Shown piece by piece: positions 46,711 to 60,137 of a stretch of DNA of 64,000 nucleotides. The DNA comes from Taiwanofungus camphoratus. Lineage: Eukaryota; Basidiomycota; Agaricomycetes; Polyporales; Taiwanofungaceae. A model generated the notes under the pieces. The model was given only the letters and a program-made list of their open reading frames with translations, was not told where the DNA came from and did not search any database. A program made the position numbers and the translations under genes. Positions within the stretch are counted from its first letter, which is position 1; each line of letters starts with the position of its first letter. The stretch lies in NCBI GenBank assembly GCA_003999685.1, contig CP021221.1, forward strand, positions 744,001 through 808,000, given 5' to 3'.

Positions 46711-48688
46711 ATGCAACAAACCGCATCCCCTTCCCCACCATCGACGGACTGGTACGGAGTAGCACAATACCCGCAAGATTCGACTCTCTCGACTCACCGC
46801 TTCGTCTTCCCCGGCCAAACCAGGCCTCCGCTCAGAAAATCACCCCCACCTCCACCCATCAACCTCGATGACTGCAAGTCCGTCATATCCACCACCAGAA
46901 CCAACACCAGCGCCCACAGCTCCAGCAGCGGCAGCTCCGCATTTGTCTTCACCTCCTCCAAGACCGTCCGCGCCCTCCAGCATGCCGAGGTCCAAACCCA
47001 ACCACCGTCTTCCCCGACGTCCCCGGCCTCCCCTGGCGCGTCCGCCAACACACAGCTTACGAGGCACATCCGCCAGCGGCCTTCGCTCACTCAGGCCCAA
47101 CTCGCGAAGCACTCCGACGGCGCCGTTGACGCACGTTCTATGCTCGGCCCTAACATGCGCGCCGCAGGCTTTGTCCATCTCAGTCAGGCCGTGTCCCCTC
47201 TCCATGGCCCGGTAAGCCCTCTGACCGCAAGTCCGCCCTCGACACCTGAGATGGCGGGCGGGATACCGACCCCGCACGATCCGCCCCCGTTTCCGCCCAT
47301 CATGTTCGTCAACCCGGCGGTTGTGGCGACGACCGCCATGTGGGAGTACCAGAGGGGCATGACATGGCCGATCGGCAACAGAGAGATCGCAGGGGTAAGC
47401 GTTGGTGAGCGTGTGAGCGGGGAGAACAGCGTAGGTGTCGAGAGTAGCGCCTTCTCGTCGGGGTCTCGTTCGGCTTCCGTCGTGAGCTCAATCGCCGCTC
47501 CCATCTTGCCGCCGCAAACTGTATTGTCTTCTTCCGCCTCCTCGAACCTTGTTACCTCACCTTCGTCTTCCTTATCCGTTCAATCACGAGGGAAGGAGAA
47601 GGGTAAGGCCATTGCTCTAGATGCTGGCCTAAATGAGTACCCTTTCCCACGCACGTTCTCCACGGCCCCGTCGCGCGCATCGACCGCGTCGCAGACCTCA
47701 TCGTCGGTGGCAACGTCACCCATTATTATCACGCCGTCCTTCTCTTCCACCTCTCGTACCACTTCTCGTACCTCTACGTCGCCCATGATCAGTACGCCTT
47801 CATTCACGTCATCTTCGTCCTCCCGCCGCTCGCATCACTCGTCGCACTCGCATGCTCATCCCGCCGACAAAGAGAAGGCAAAGACAAGGGAGGGGCACAA
47901 GCAAGCACACTCGTCGAGCTCCACCTACGCCAAGAGGCACGCGCAGACTCTGAGCTTTACTGAGCTCTGCGACGTGTCGCCGTTCGCGTGGACGACGCAT
48001 TCCGACAACTTCATCCCGCTGTCTCCAATCCGCTCACGGTCGCGGTCGTGCGCAGAGCTGAGCATCGCGCCGACATTATCCTTGAACGACCGGGATCGGG
48101 CCAGAGAGCGTGCTGCAAGGACGAGCGTGCCGCGGCCTAGCAAGGAAAATGCGAAGCAGCGAGAAGGGGATGTGGTCGACGCGAAGAACGTCGAAGTGGG
48201 CTCAAAGGAAAGCGACGAGAGTGAGCTGGAGAGGAGGAACCCGCTCAAGGCAAAGGTGCGCGAGCCGGAGCAGTTCTCTGGCAAGGACTTGCCCCCAAAG
48301 ATGCGGTCGCGCCGGTCGCGCGACAAGACCTCACCGCAGGCGCACGCGGACGGCGACCGTGGGCGAGACGTACACGGGAAGGCGCTGGCGGGCGCAGACG
48401 CCGACCGAGAGCACCTCAATGCACTGGTGCACGCGCATCGCGAGCGGGAAAGGCAGCTCTTAAAGCAGGTGGGTTGTGCGATGACGTCATAGCGCTAGCA
48501 GTAGCTGACCGTGCCTGTTTCTTTTCTTTTATGCGCCGTGCGCGTACCTGATCCCTTCGTTGTGCTTCGGTCGCCTTCGACGTGTGTAGCAGAAGCGTGC
48601 GCGGGCAAAGGAGAAGAGCATCCTCGGTGAAGCGCAGAGCGACACCGAGGTTGCGGTTGACTTGACGCTGCCCCATCCGGCTCAATGA
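46711..48688 (+). CDS. Ser-rich disordered protein, unknown function
   Basis: Two exons, 46711-48468 and 48590-48688, give about 620 residues. The reading frame is open further left, but the first ATG is at 46711 (MQQTASPSPPSTDWYGVAQY). The protein is dominated by Ser, Pro and Thr with short conserved-looking islands: RHIRQRPSLTQAQLAKHSDG, MLGPNMRAAGFVHLSQAVSP, FPPIMFVNPAVVATTAMWEY and RGMTWPIGNR, and HAQTLSFTELCDVSPFAWTT. The C-terminus is Arg/Glu-rich and probably helical (REHLNALVHAHRERERQLLK). The last exon reads QKRARAKEKSILGEAQSDTE. I do not recognise the family. The islands suggest binding motifs in a long disordered scaffold. The gene has high GC and strong codon bias, unlike a random frame. 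Confidence 0.75.
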
Positions 48689-51600
48689 TTATTGAAAAAC
48701 CGAACATTCAGGATGTCCAATTCGGCATCGTTACAACTTGCATTTTCAAGCACTCTTATATCGTCCTCCGGTTCTGCCTTTACTCGCATTTGCCTCCACT
48801 AGTGGCTGGTCCGCGCTCGTCTCCCTGTGGTGAAAACAAAACACCAACTCGTCCCGGGCCGGCTTGATCGTCTCTTTCGATTTTCATTCCTGCGCAATAT
48901 CTATGCCAGTGTCCTCTTGGGTCTCATGCTCATTGTACTTGTACGGCGATTCCTCCCAATATCCCCATCAAATATTCCCGACAGTCGGACTTTCGCTACA
49001 TATCGCCCTCCACACTGCCCACCCGCTTGCACACCTCTTCCATTCACTTGTCTGACTTATTCTGCACCACCTGTACTCCCACCCGCATCGGACACTCCAC
49101 ACATTTTCAGGCACTGCGCATCTTTCTCAGTCTCATTCTCAGTCTCATTCTCGCATCTTGACTCGTACATAAGCTCACACATCGGCTTGCACATCCCCAG
49201 TTTTACTATGCACACATCATTGCATCCGTGTCTTTGCTTTCTGTGTTGCACATCCCTCGTATCGTAATAGTATCATGACCACTGAGTATGCACTTGTAGT
49301 TATTCCTCCATCCCATCCCCATTTTTCCCTCTGTCGGTTGTTCCATCTGGTCCCATTTCCCTCGTCCTGGTAATAATTCCTTTCGGGTGGTCCTTTCGTG
49401 ACCGAAATAGACGTGATTAAGTCCCATGCTGCCCCGTTTCATCGACGCGCTGCGCACTGTATACATACATCCATATAGTCATCTGTTTCCGGGAAAAGGA
49501 CGGACATCCGTGGACACTCGGCCATGCATTACTTTACACGCCGGGTGCACGCGGCGTCGCCTCTGGTTACGTCTAGTGTCAATACAAACCCTTCTGAACC
49601 CCATCTTGTGCGATACATGCGCCAGACGTCCTGAGGAACAAGGTATTCATGAACAGCCTGGCGCCCATACACAACCGCAGCAGTTGACGTGAGCGATGAG
49701 CATCACCGTGAGAGGGTGAGAAGAGGAAGTGGCACAGCATGACATCAGGGCATGAGATAACCACTCTCGGCCTACGTGATGAAGAACCCAGGGTGCAGGC
49801 CATCATCGCGCAACGGTTAATGCACGCTGCCGCAGACCGAGAGATGGGAAGATATGGGCCTAGATTGAGAAGGGCAAGGGTCCAGCGTTGAGAATGGCCT
49901 GGAACGTGGGAGTGAAGCGCTTCGCCCATGAGGGGGACGTCCATCGTGCGCTGCGACAGCCATCAGAACATCAGAATGTCGAGCAGCAGGACAGACATGA
50001 ACAAGCCCAGCGCTGAATGGTCGTGTCAGGATAAGGGAAGGGACTAGGACACGCATGACAACATCGGAGTAAAGTCGCACAGCGTTTGCCATATTGACAA
50101 GGACAGCCATGCAGAACCCGTCCGGAGAGAAGGCCAAGGCGACCCAACGTGAGATGCTGAATGGCTAGAAGCCAGAACTGACCGGCGGATGTATGAAGGG
50201 GTGACCTCAGAAAGCGACGTGCACACATGACTCTGTACTCACGAGAAGTTGGGCAGAAGGCAGATTGGGCGAATATAGCCGCAGGGATCGCATGAGCTTG
50301 CCGCGTGTGCATCAGTTTGTCATGATAAGGTACAATTGAATACGACGAGAATCAGGGACGGGAGATTCCTTGCGTCCGGTAGGCAGATCATGTCGCATTC
50401 GGAGTGAAGCACTGGTGATTAGTAATCACCCATGCGCATTCTGTATACCTGAATGGATGGTTGGCAGATCCAGGACATTCAAGAACTCATGGCGCACATG
50501 GAACGCCCGTGGACACAATGCATGCTGGTCGAATGAGCATCGAGATATCGGGTATATCTTGACATAAGGCTGTCCAGAGGTTTCGAAATTGGCGGGAGAA
50601 GGCTAGCCTCGAGAACGGGGTTCGAAATCTCCCCGAATCCGAGAAAGGGTGCGTGGCGAGTACGCACAATAGATATGTGTTCGAAGACAGCAAAGTCGGC
50701 GAGATATCAAAACATCTTGACAAAGCGTTTCTATACAAAGCCAGTCACGACCGCGAGCGAAGTCGAAGCGTTGGAACTCCTCAATAGCTGCGGGATGCAT
50801 CATAACGAAGGTGTTCAAAGGGGATATAGTCAAGTCAACTTGACATCGAACATTCCATAGTTTTTGACAGCTCATCATAGAGGGTTCGTCGCGGACAGAA
50901 CGTAGATATTCGTGGTCTCCCAAAGGCTAAGGCAGATTGCGCTTCGAGGGGCATCGGTCAATGACGAGCAAGATCTGATGCGAAAGGTAGATACACTAGT
51001 CACTGACGGTTTCGTGCCAAGATGGAGGACGGAGGATCCTTGAAATTTGCGCTGAAGTTGATCGGGAAAGGTAAGATCAACAATTACTGACATCAGAGGT
51101 ACTATGACATACCCCAACAGCCTCCAGAACTTTCCAGCCAAGCAGAAGACGGCACTGATGAGTCAAAGAGAAGCATGGGAGCCCACTGATTGTCGTAGGT
51201 AATAGATCCACTCATATCCCGTCGATCTGGTGTGAGAGTCGAGTGGATGCACAATGCGCTCTACTCACCACTTGGAAGAAACCACGGGTCGGGGAATTTT
51301 CGCGCACAAGACAGAATAAACACTTTTTTGGTTTAGACCTCGCAAGAGAATTGATGATACCATCATGACACCACCCCGCCTGTCCGAAGTTTGGGAGATT
51401 GAGACTCGTCACGAGCCAAGATCCGTGCCTGCAGAGGAGACGAAGTCACAAGACTGGATAAAAGATATGAAAAAAACAAGGAGGCTCACGTTCAGACATA
51501 CGGTCGACGCAAGTCGATGAGTCGAGCACAGTGAAAAACCAGAATATTCCGAGTCAGCAGTAGTGATATGCAAGGTCTCGGCAGGAGATGAATCTGCCTA

Positions 51601-53148
51601 TGCGCCTTGAGACGTTCGAGCTGTACTGTCAATCAGGCGAGTATTGAATCTCGATTTGCAGAGACCATGAGACATTGTTATTGACGGTGGTAATCGAGCG
51701 TCCATTATCGTTGTGTCGTAGAGAACTAAGATCGAGCACTCGCATATAAGTTGTAGAGCCGCCACGAGACCGGATTTTTGCCGCTGGTTCGATAGCCAGT
51801 ACATATTTTGGGACTCAGGTAAGAATTTCTCAAGTAACAACAACTAGACCGAGAAGAAAATCTCAAACATGCATACATCGGCAGTGACGAAAAGGATCAG
51901 CACACACTAATAAGAGCGATAAATTCGCAATGGTTCTTGATAAGGTCCGCGTGCGAGTCGTGAAAATCCGCTCTTGCTGATACGCAGTCGTCGAGGTAAG
52001 GATGCAATCTGGACTGATGGGAGATTGTTGTCCGCAGAACCTGGTGTGGAGACACCCTTATAAAACAAACAGAAATCAGTTCTTCACTGCAATGACGACA
52101 CGGCGTAAAGATCTGGACTACTACCAGGAAAGCTGATGACATCAATAGATTCATACGTCATGATGTGGGAGGAGGAAGAATGCCGCACGCATGGCAAGCA
52201 TCTGGTCGAAGCCAGCGCAGAAGGCCAGGCCTTCACCAAACTAATGACTGAGCACTGGCCTAGAGCAAGTCTGCACGAAACGCGATTCCACTTCCGTGAA
52301 GTTTCCTCCCACTCCCTCGCGCTTTTCTGTATTTTTTGTCCCAGAACAGTAAAACGCGTGTATGCTTAGCGCCCTCATATCACAACGAATGGGAGACGAG
52401 AGATAACTAAGCAGATGGTGTGCGACCAGAGTTTCAGGACGACTGAGATGACCAAGTCTACACGCAGTCAGAAAGTTGCTTAGGTTCCCAAGCGTAATAA
52501 CGAGGCTTCTGGAGCTTCATTTGACGGCGTGAGTATATCAAACAGAGCACAAGGCATTATAAGCAATACTAAACCTTCCCAAATACACACCGCCGTCTAT
52601 ACTCATGATACTGAAGCAATTTGTCATTCGAAAGTGAACAGCGATGGTGTACTAATCAGATGCCTGAGATGTGTGTGCTGGACTACAACATAGAATGGAG
52701 CCAGGCAGCACGCCAAACAATTTGCACGATATGTTACAACGTGAGAACCGGGGAGCATCGGTGAGAACTTCTGGGTTTCGATACTTCAAGCAGTGCGAAT
52801 GGGACTATTTGACGTTGAAATGATGAGTGCGAAAAGAGCTAAGACTAGCATTAGTCAGCACCGATTCCGAGACCATATAAACCAAGACAAAGGAAAGAAG
52901 TACACACTTGCACATTAGAGCCAAGGCAAGCAGGATATGAACGTGCAAGTTTGTGCGAATAGAGCTAGGGTGTGTGTAGTCAAGGGAAGACGCAAGTCGT
53001 TATCTAAGTTAGCATGGTATACCGTCACGAGACCCCGATTCACGACCTTCCGAAGACGGCAATCAGTTGCGCGTCGCCTCATCGTATCCCAAGACGCGTC
53101 ACCTTGCGCTGCTTGCAAGAGCACTTATCATCCTCGGCCTGTACGAAC
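48689..53148. other. 4.5 kb stretch with no gene seen
   Basis: Only short open frames occur on both strands. Near 49110-49155 the 12-mer TCTCATTCTCAG is repeated two to three times in a pyrimidine-rich setting. From about 49700 to 52900 the plus strand is rather purine-rich. No tRNA, transposon end or protein family was recognised. It could carry a long noncoding transcript or decayed sequence. Confidence 0.5.
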
Positions 53149-54298
53149 ATGGTGCGCACACTCTTCATGGCGTCGGCCTTCATGTATTCTGTGTCTTACA
53201 TGTCTGAGTAGTTCCGCAACACGTATGACTCTGACAACACTGTCTTCTCACCTCAAGGACGTCTTCACCAGGTTGAATATGCCCTCGAGGCTGTGAAGCA
53301 AGGTTCCGCGGCCGTGGGGTTGCGATCCAAGACGCATGCTATCCTCCTAGCCCTGAAGGTATGCAAGTGAATACTCGTCCCAGACTTTCTGGTTTGATTT
53401 GGTCCTTGTGAGTTAGCGATCAACAGGTGAACTTGCGTCGTACCAACAAAAGATGCACCGAATAGATGACCACGTCGGCATCGCAATTGCGGGCCTGACA
53501 TCTGATGCTCGTGTATTGAGGTATGCGTGGAACCCGTGCCGATTGGACTCATCGTTCATTTCCATGTATTTAGCAATTTCATGCGCCAACAAGCCATGTC
53601 AGAGCGCATGGTTTTCAACCGTCCAATACCCGTGAACCGGCTAGTCGGCTCTATCGCTGACAGTACGTATTCTTTGGTTTTAATGTTCTACTACTTCTTA
53701 CACGACACATACTGGAAGAGGCACAAGTAAATACGCAGGAGTATGGTCGCCGTCCATATGGAGTCGGATTCCTTGTCATCGGTCAAGACAAGTCCGGGCC
53801 CCATCTATACGAGTTCTCACCATCTGGCAATTCGTACGAGTACTATGCGATGTCTATTGGTGCACGGAGCCAAAGCGCTAAGACGTATCTGGAGAAGCAC
53901 TACGAAAGCTTCGCAGATTGTGAGTTACAATATACTGTTACGTCCATTCTCCTGCAAGGGTGCTGAGTAATTCCATCTTACAAGGTAATCTTGAAGTTCT
54001 GATCCGACATGGCCTGCACGCTCTCCGGGAGACTCTTCAACAGGACAGAGAGCTGACGATCAACAACACCTCGATAGGTATCGTCGGCGCCGGCAGTATA
54101 CACGAAAAAGACGTGCCTCGTGAAGGCACCTTCCGTATTCTAGAGGGCGAGACAATCCAACCTTACTTACAGAGCATGGTGCCGAAAGGCACAGTGGAGG
54201 ATACTGCGCCCGCAGCAACTCCAGTAGCACCTGCAGAGGGAGGAGCGGTGCCACCTACAGCACCAGCTGATGATGAAGACGTGCAGATGGCAGAGTAG
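53149..54298 (+). CDS. PRE5: 20S proteasome subunit alpha6 (Pre5/PSMA1)
   Basis: The first coding exon is only the ATG at 53149-53151, followed by a 60-bp intron. Next exons are 53212-53358, 53417-53520, 53574-53662, 53719-53919 and 53985-54298. The alpha signature reads [20 protein letters not shown], then [20 protein letters not shown]. Further family pieces are [60 protein letters not shown] and [20 protein letters not shown]. The C-terminus is a long acidic tail typical of PSMA1. The protein forms part of the alpha ring of the 20S core. The ATG-only exon is favoured because the next exon begins exactly at the conserved second residue and the intron has normal length and ends. Confidence 0.93.
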
Positions 54299-54439
54299 CG
54301 TGTTTGCTTGTATTACTTTCGGACAATCCAACGTTTTCAACTGCATGCGAATATTCAATAAGTGATGAGAAGGGGTTCGACGTGGTGTGAGGCTATGAGC
54401 ATTACACAAGAGATAATCTAGATTAAAGATGCAGAGTGT

Positions 54440-56125
54440 TCATAACTTCCCCTTTTGTGCCTGCAATGCTTGTCTCCACGCCTGTGCGGCTGCCCCTGGT
54501 CTTCGAAGCGATATCAACACTTGCACCATGGTCGTCAGTAGCATCACACTTCCCGCTTGGTGGGCAGCCGCAAGGGGCACGGGGACAAGGTACAATAGTG
54601 TCGATATCCCGAGCAGGACTTGGACATTGGCCATTGCAAATGCGGCTGTGGCCATGCGCCGCGTGAGAGGCGGGAGGACGGCTCGCATGGCGGCGCTGCG
54701 TGTCATGGCGAACATTGCAGCCGTGGCGGCATAGGTCGTCATTGCCTGGGAATGATTAGTTGATTAACGGTCCACATGAATGCGTGCCATGGACCACAAC
54801 TCACCAGGCACCGATGGTCGAATTGAACGGTAGTCGGATTCTCGAAAATATTGCGCCACCATATGTCCGAGCCATCTGGTGTCTTCGCGTACGCATTAGA
54901 GAAGAGCTCATCTCGTGGTGGTGCGAGGCGTCCGCCCATGAGGGGGAATTCATTGTATAAGAGGCCCGCGTCTAGGCCAGCAACAAAGGCACCTGGTGGA
55001 TGATTAGTCATTGGTAAAACAAATTCGTGGATTTTGCGTACCAGAGAGAGCCGTAAGAAAAACGAGTGCAGTCAGCGCCTTGGAATACCGCGCGAACCGC
55101 CTAACAAGGGGGTTCTCCAAAACAGACTTCCAATGTGAGCCATCTTTCAGGCCACCCCATGCCCCTTTCTTCGCATACCTCCAATCATACAACACAGCCA
55201 AACCAGTTCCAAACATGCCAGCATAGAGGACGAACGCTGTGCCCAGGTGTGCGGCCAACCTGTACTGCGACACGCGTGGGACTGCTCCTGGGGTGTCCAT
55301 TAGTGAATCTTCCAAGCCGGACTTCACCATATACCACCCGAGGAAGCCCTGCAGACCGATGAGGAGCGCCATACTAGTCAACTGCCTCGGAAGCGTCGCA
55401 GTAAGTTGTTTACGCAAAGAGAAATACGCCAGGGGGACGACGAATGCAATTCCGATGACACGACCTAGGATTCTGTGACCCCACTCCATGTAGAAGATAT
55501 CCTTGAACTCGTTCAGTGTGATCGAGTGGTTTAGCCTGAGTAAATAGTCGGTCCATGAATTCGATATGTGGTCGTGGACGCGCTACATGAATACGTACAA
55601 CTTGAACTCAGGGGTAGTCTTGTACTTGTCAAACTCCTCATTCCACTGCGTCTCCGACATGGGCGGTAGTACACCAGTGATAGGACGCCATTCCGTGATA
55701 CTCAGGCCAGACTCTGTGAGGCGAGTGACACCTCCGACAACGATGACAGCGAAGACAAGTACTGATGACAATAGCAACCATCCTGCAACTGGAGGGGGAG
55801 AAAGCACAGGGAGTTCAGCAGCTTCAGCGGGGGCGGCCGAGGCATTGGCGGAAAAGAATCGAGGGTCAAAGGATGGTCGGCGGTTTGCACGTAGGGTGAT
55901 ACATCTCGTTTGTGTCCATAAACCTGAGCGTTCCAGTAATCCACTCACAGGTCTCGCAGATGTTGCAAAGGAGTGTGAGTTGCTGCGAGGCAAGCGCTCA
56001 AGTAAGGGCTTCACCGGAACGCTTGAGTAATGAAGCGCACGGAAACATGGCGGCCTTGTAAACTTCGCGAGGACAGAGTGGGATCCGAGGCTGAATGCTC
56101 TCGTCCACGCTCCCGAGGGTATCAT
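54440..56125 (-). CDS. COX15: Cox15 heme a synthase, mitochondrial
   Basis: Four exons on the minus strand: 55598-56125, 55042-55535, 54805-54992 and 54440-54745. A long basic presequence ([20 protein letters not shown]) targets the inner membrane. Eight membrane segments follow, including [20 protein letters not shown] and [20 protein letters not shown]. The heme-ligand histidines are visible in [31 protein letters not shown] and [11 protein letters not shown]. Family motifs [19 protein letters not shown] and [20 protein letters not shown] are intact. Cox15 oxidises heme o to heme a for cytochrome c oxidase, together with ferredoxin and ferredoxin reductase. The gene is divergent from the BolA gene with 152 bp between the start codons. 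Confidence 0.95.
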
Positions 56126-56277
56126 ACCTCGCTCGGAGAGAACAGCCGAAGGTGGAAGAGAGAATGGGACGATGATAACTGGTTTAGCCCTCTACATCGT
56201 GTGCGGAAAGATCGAGCCTTGGTCGAGCCTCGTGATCGAGGCACGAAAGGCAGGCCCAGTCTTCTTCGCTGATCTTC

Positions 56278-56712
56278 ATGTTCTCGTCTATCGTTGCACG
56301 ACGAGCGGTGCTGACGCGCCTGCCATTTCGCGCGCGCAGTTATGTGACAACAGCACAACAGCTTGATGAAGGAGAGCGAACAATATTCAACAAGTTGACC
56401 GAGAAGTTCTCACCGACTGAGTTGCAAGTGCAAGACGTCTCCGGTGCGTCTTACTGTTTGCAAAGTAAAACATGCATTGACCTCTATGTTGTTATGCAGG
56501 AGGTTGTGGAACATTTTACCAGATTATTATTTCAAGTGAGGCTTTCAAGGGTGTTCCAACAGTAAAGCAACATCGCATGGTGAACGAGACGCTGAAGACG
56601 GAGATCGAGGGCATTCATGGACTGCAGGCAGGTCTCTTCAGACCATTTCTGCTGGAAATACTCATGCTATCCCCTTCTAAAACAGCTAAAAACAAGCGTG
56701 CCGTCGTCCTAG
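56278..56712 (+). CDS. BOL3: Mitochondrial BolA-like protein
   Basis: Three exons: 56278-56443, 56500-56626 and 56686-56712. A presequence-like N-terminus (MFSSIVARRAVLTRLPFRAR) precedes the BolA domain: EGERTIFNKLTEKFSPTELQ, VQDVSGGCGTFYQIIISSEA, FKGVPTVKQHRMVNETLKTE and IEGIHGLQLKTSVPSS. The GGCG motif and the conserved His of KQHRMVNE are present. The BOL1-versus-BOL3 assignment is tentative; size and targeting fit BOL3. Mitochondrial BolA proteins help transfer 4Fe-4S clusters to target enzymes with Nfu1 or glutaredoxin 5. The last intron is best read as GC-AG (CAG|GCAGGT), because it restores the family C-terminus LQLKTxVP. A GT donor 4 nt downstream would yield a longer, unrelated tail ending at 56849. 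Confidence 0.85.
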
Positions 56713-57087
56713 GTCGTCCTAGAATGCCGCGGCTTGTCTTTGGTGTTGCTGAGCATTACGAGATGTATGTGGTCTATACCTTGTTCTTCCAGATTCTGAT
56801 CTACTTTTCCGTATCCTTAGAAATAATTCGGTCTGTTGTTGAGAACTGAGGGCCGTTCGGTCTACCCTTCATTTACTCTGCCTATTAATTGTGTAAGACT
56901 ATTATCGCCTACATATAAATCACCTTTCTCATTCGAATCTGCCTTGCATGTGAGTATCGTCCCAGCTCGAGGCTTTATCTGCTTGATAAATCGAAATTAC
57001 TGGTTGCGTGAAATCAAAGAGGGGAGATTATATAGTAAACAACATGATACGACAGCGCCTCAATAAAGTAGTCTAGAGAAGACACTT
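56713..57087. other. Intergenic between convergent genes
   Basis: The BolA gene and the NCBP3-like gene converge here. The open frame to 56849 is the alternative BolA tail discussed under the BolA gene. Nothing else is seen. Confidence 0.45.
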
Positions 57088-58415
57088 CTATTCCTTGGAA
57101 TTCAAAAATGCATCTAGCTCGTCGTCCAGATCTTGTTGAGTCTTGTTCGGTCGACTCGTTCGCCTCCCCTGGTTCCTTTCGCCACCACGAGTACGCCATC
57201 GACTCCGCTCTACAGGATGCTCATCCAACCTTCGGCTACTACTTTCATCTCGGCGCCCAATATCCCTCTGGTAGCGTGCCCGACTCGGGAGCTCTGCCAT
57301 AATCCGCGATGCCAGTGTGTCAGGGCGTGCTCGCATGACTGATGTCCTTTCGAGGAGTGTTTTGCCGTTTCTGTCGATGTAGTCTGAACGCATTTTCGAT
57401 GGAGGCGACGGTGGTCTTGAAGATGCGTCATCCTCTGCCAAGAACGCGTCGAGGTCGTCATCCAGTTTGGCCTTTTCTAGGGCTTCGTCTGATTCGCTTT
57501 CTTTTCTTCTCTTTCGCTGTCGGCCTTCATCTCTATCTGCCCCTTCGTCCCCTGCGGCACCATCTTTCCCAGACTTCCTCCCATATTTCTTGTAGAACTC
57601 GCTCTCCTTCTTGGCCCCCTTCTTCTTTACATCGTGCCTAGTCGCCCACCGCATCCTAATTGCTCCTTTCAACCCCTCTCCCTTCCCCAGGCTTTTGTTG
57701 ATCCTTTCTTCTGGTGGCCAGATGGCAATAGGGATTGGCTTTGCTGTAACTGTTCCATCCTCGGAGGAGGGCTCTTCTGCAATAGACTTTGCTAGACGGC
57801 GATACGCTGACCGTGCAGACGCCTTTGAAGAGAAGACAAGAATGCACGTCGTATCGTCTATCCATTCAAGACCCATAGGATGAGCATCGAAATGAGTGGC
57901 ATAGGCAAATATATTTGAGGTCGGAAGGTGCGATATGGGCGTGCCATGAAAGAGAATAGCATTGTCCCTGTACGGTGAATCTACATGCGACCTAAGATCC
58001 TCACTCCCTGCACAGATACGAAAGGTAAATTACCTTCATTCATTTCAATATCCTCGTCTATTTTCTCTCCTGCTTCTTCGCTTCCATGTTTGCGCTTACC
58101 ATAATAACCAACCGAATTTCCATAATGCCGGTGTCCCCGTGTTGGTGATCAGCAGATTAATAGTGTCGAGTCGGTAACTTTCTCATCAGGCCCAAGACCG
58201 TCGCCCCGTGAGACATTCTACCAGCGCACCTTTCCTAGCCGCCCTCCCGTCGTCTCTGACAAAAGATATACCTTCGTATTGCCAATGCGATCAGCGAGTG
58301 GGGAGTGACCAGAGTCCGTTGACGATTCCGCAGGTAGCTGTTCGACATAAGGTACGGCCTCATCATAGGAAAGTGATTCCGTGGGATATTCAGAGACGTC
58401 CGGGTTTATATCCAT
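57088..58415 (-). CDS. NCBP3-like nuclear RNA cap/export protein
   Basis: Three exons fit on the minus strand: 58230-58415, 58034-58094 and 57088-58007. The protein starts MDINPDVSEYPTESLSYDEA and has ADRIGNTKVYLLSE before a basic-acidic exon (RKHGSEEAGEKIDEDIEMNE). The RRM-like core reads NAILFHGTPISHLPTSNIFA, YATHFDAHPMGLEWIDDTTC and ILVFSSKASARSAYRRL, matching the NCBP3 family. The rest is charged and Arg-rich and ends LDDELDAFLNSKE, similar to FOP/CHTOP-type tails. Human NCBP3 binds capped RNA and links to mRNA export; a related nuclear role is inferred. Joining exons 2 and 3 requires an intron of only 26 nt (58008-58033). The start is the only ATG in frame. The gene is divergent from KRR1. 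Confidence 0.8.
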
Positions 58416-58541
58416 GATGTTATTCCAAGGTCGCGGCCGTAAAAGCGTAGAGGATGATTGCTGTCACGGTCACGATCTGTCACGTTAGCATTTTGCGTCA
58501 CAACCACATCGGACATCTCGAAAGTTCATTGCAATTTAGAC
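58416..58541. promoter_or_regulatory. Bidirectional promoter of NCBP3-like gene and KRR1
   Basis: Only 126 bp separate the two start codons, so both genes must share promoter and 5' UTR sequence. The segment contains repeated GGTCACG-like motifs (GTCACGGTCACGATCTGTCACG), and both products act in RNA metabolism. Co-regulation is inferred. Confidence 0.5.

Positions 58542-60137
<1,596 letters not shown>

Noticed and set aside
50600-50660. B-box-like GGTTCGAAATC
   Set aside because: The flanking bases do not form a T arm and no A box or cloverleaf lies upstream.
58416-58490. Upstream ATG frame MSDVVVTQNANVTDRD for the NCBP3-like gene
   Set aside because: It stops just after the true start region, and no intron joins it in phase to the MDINPDV frame. 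It more likely lies in the 5' UTR.
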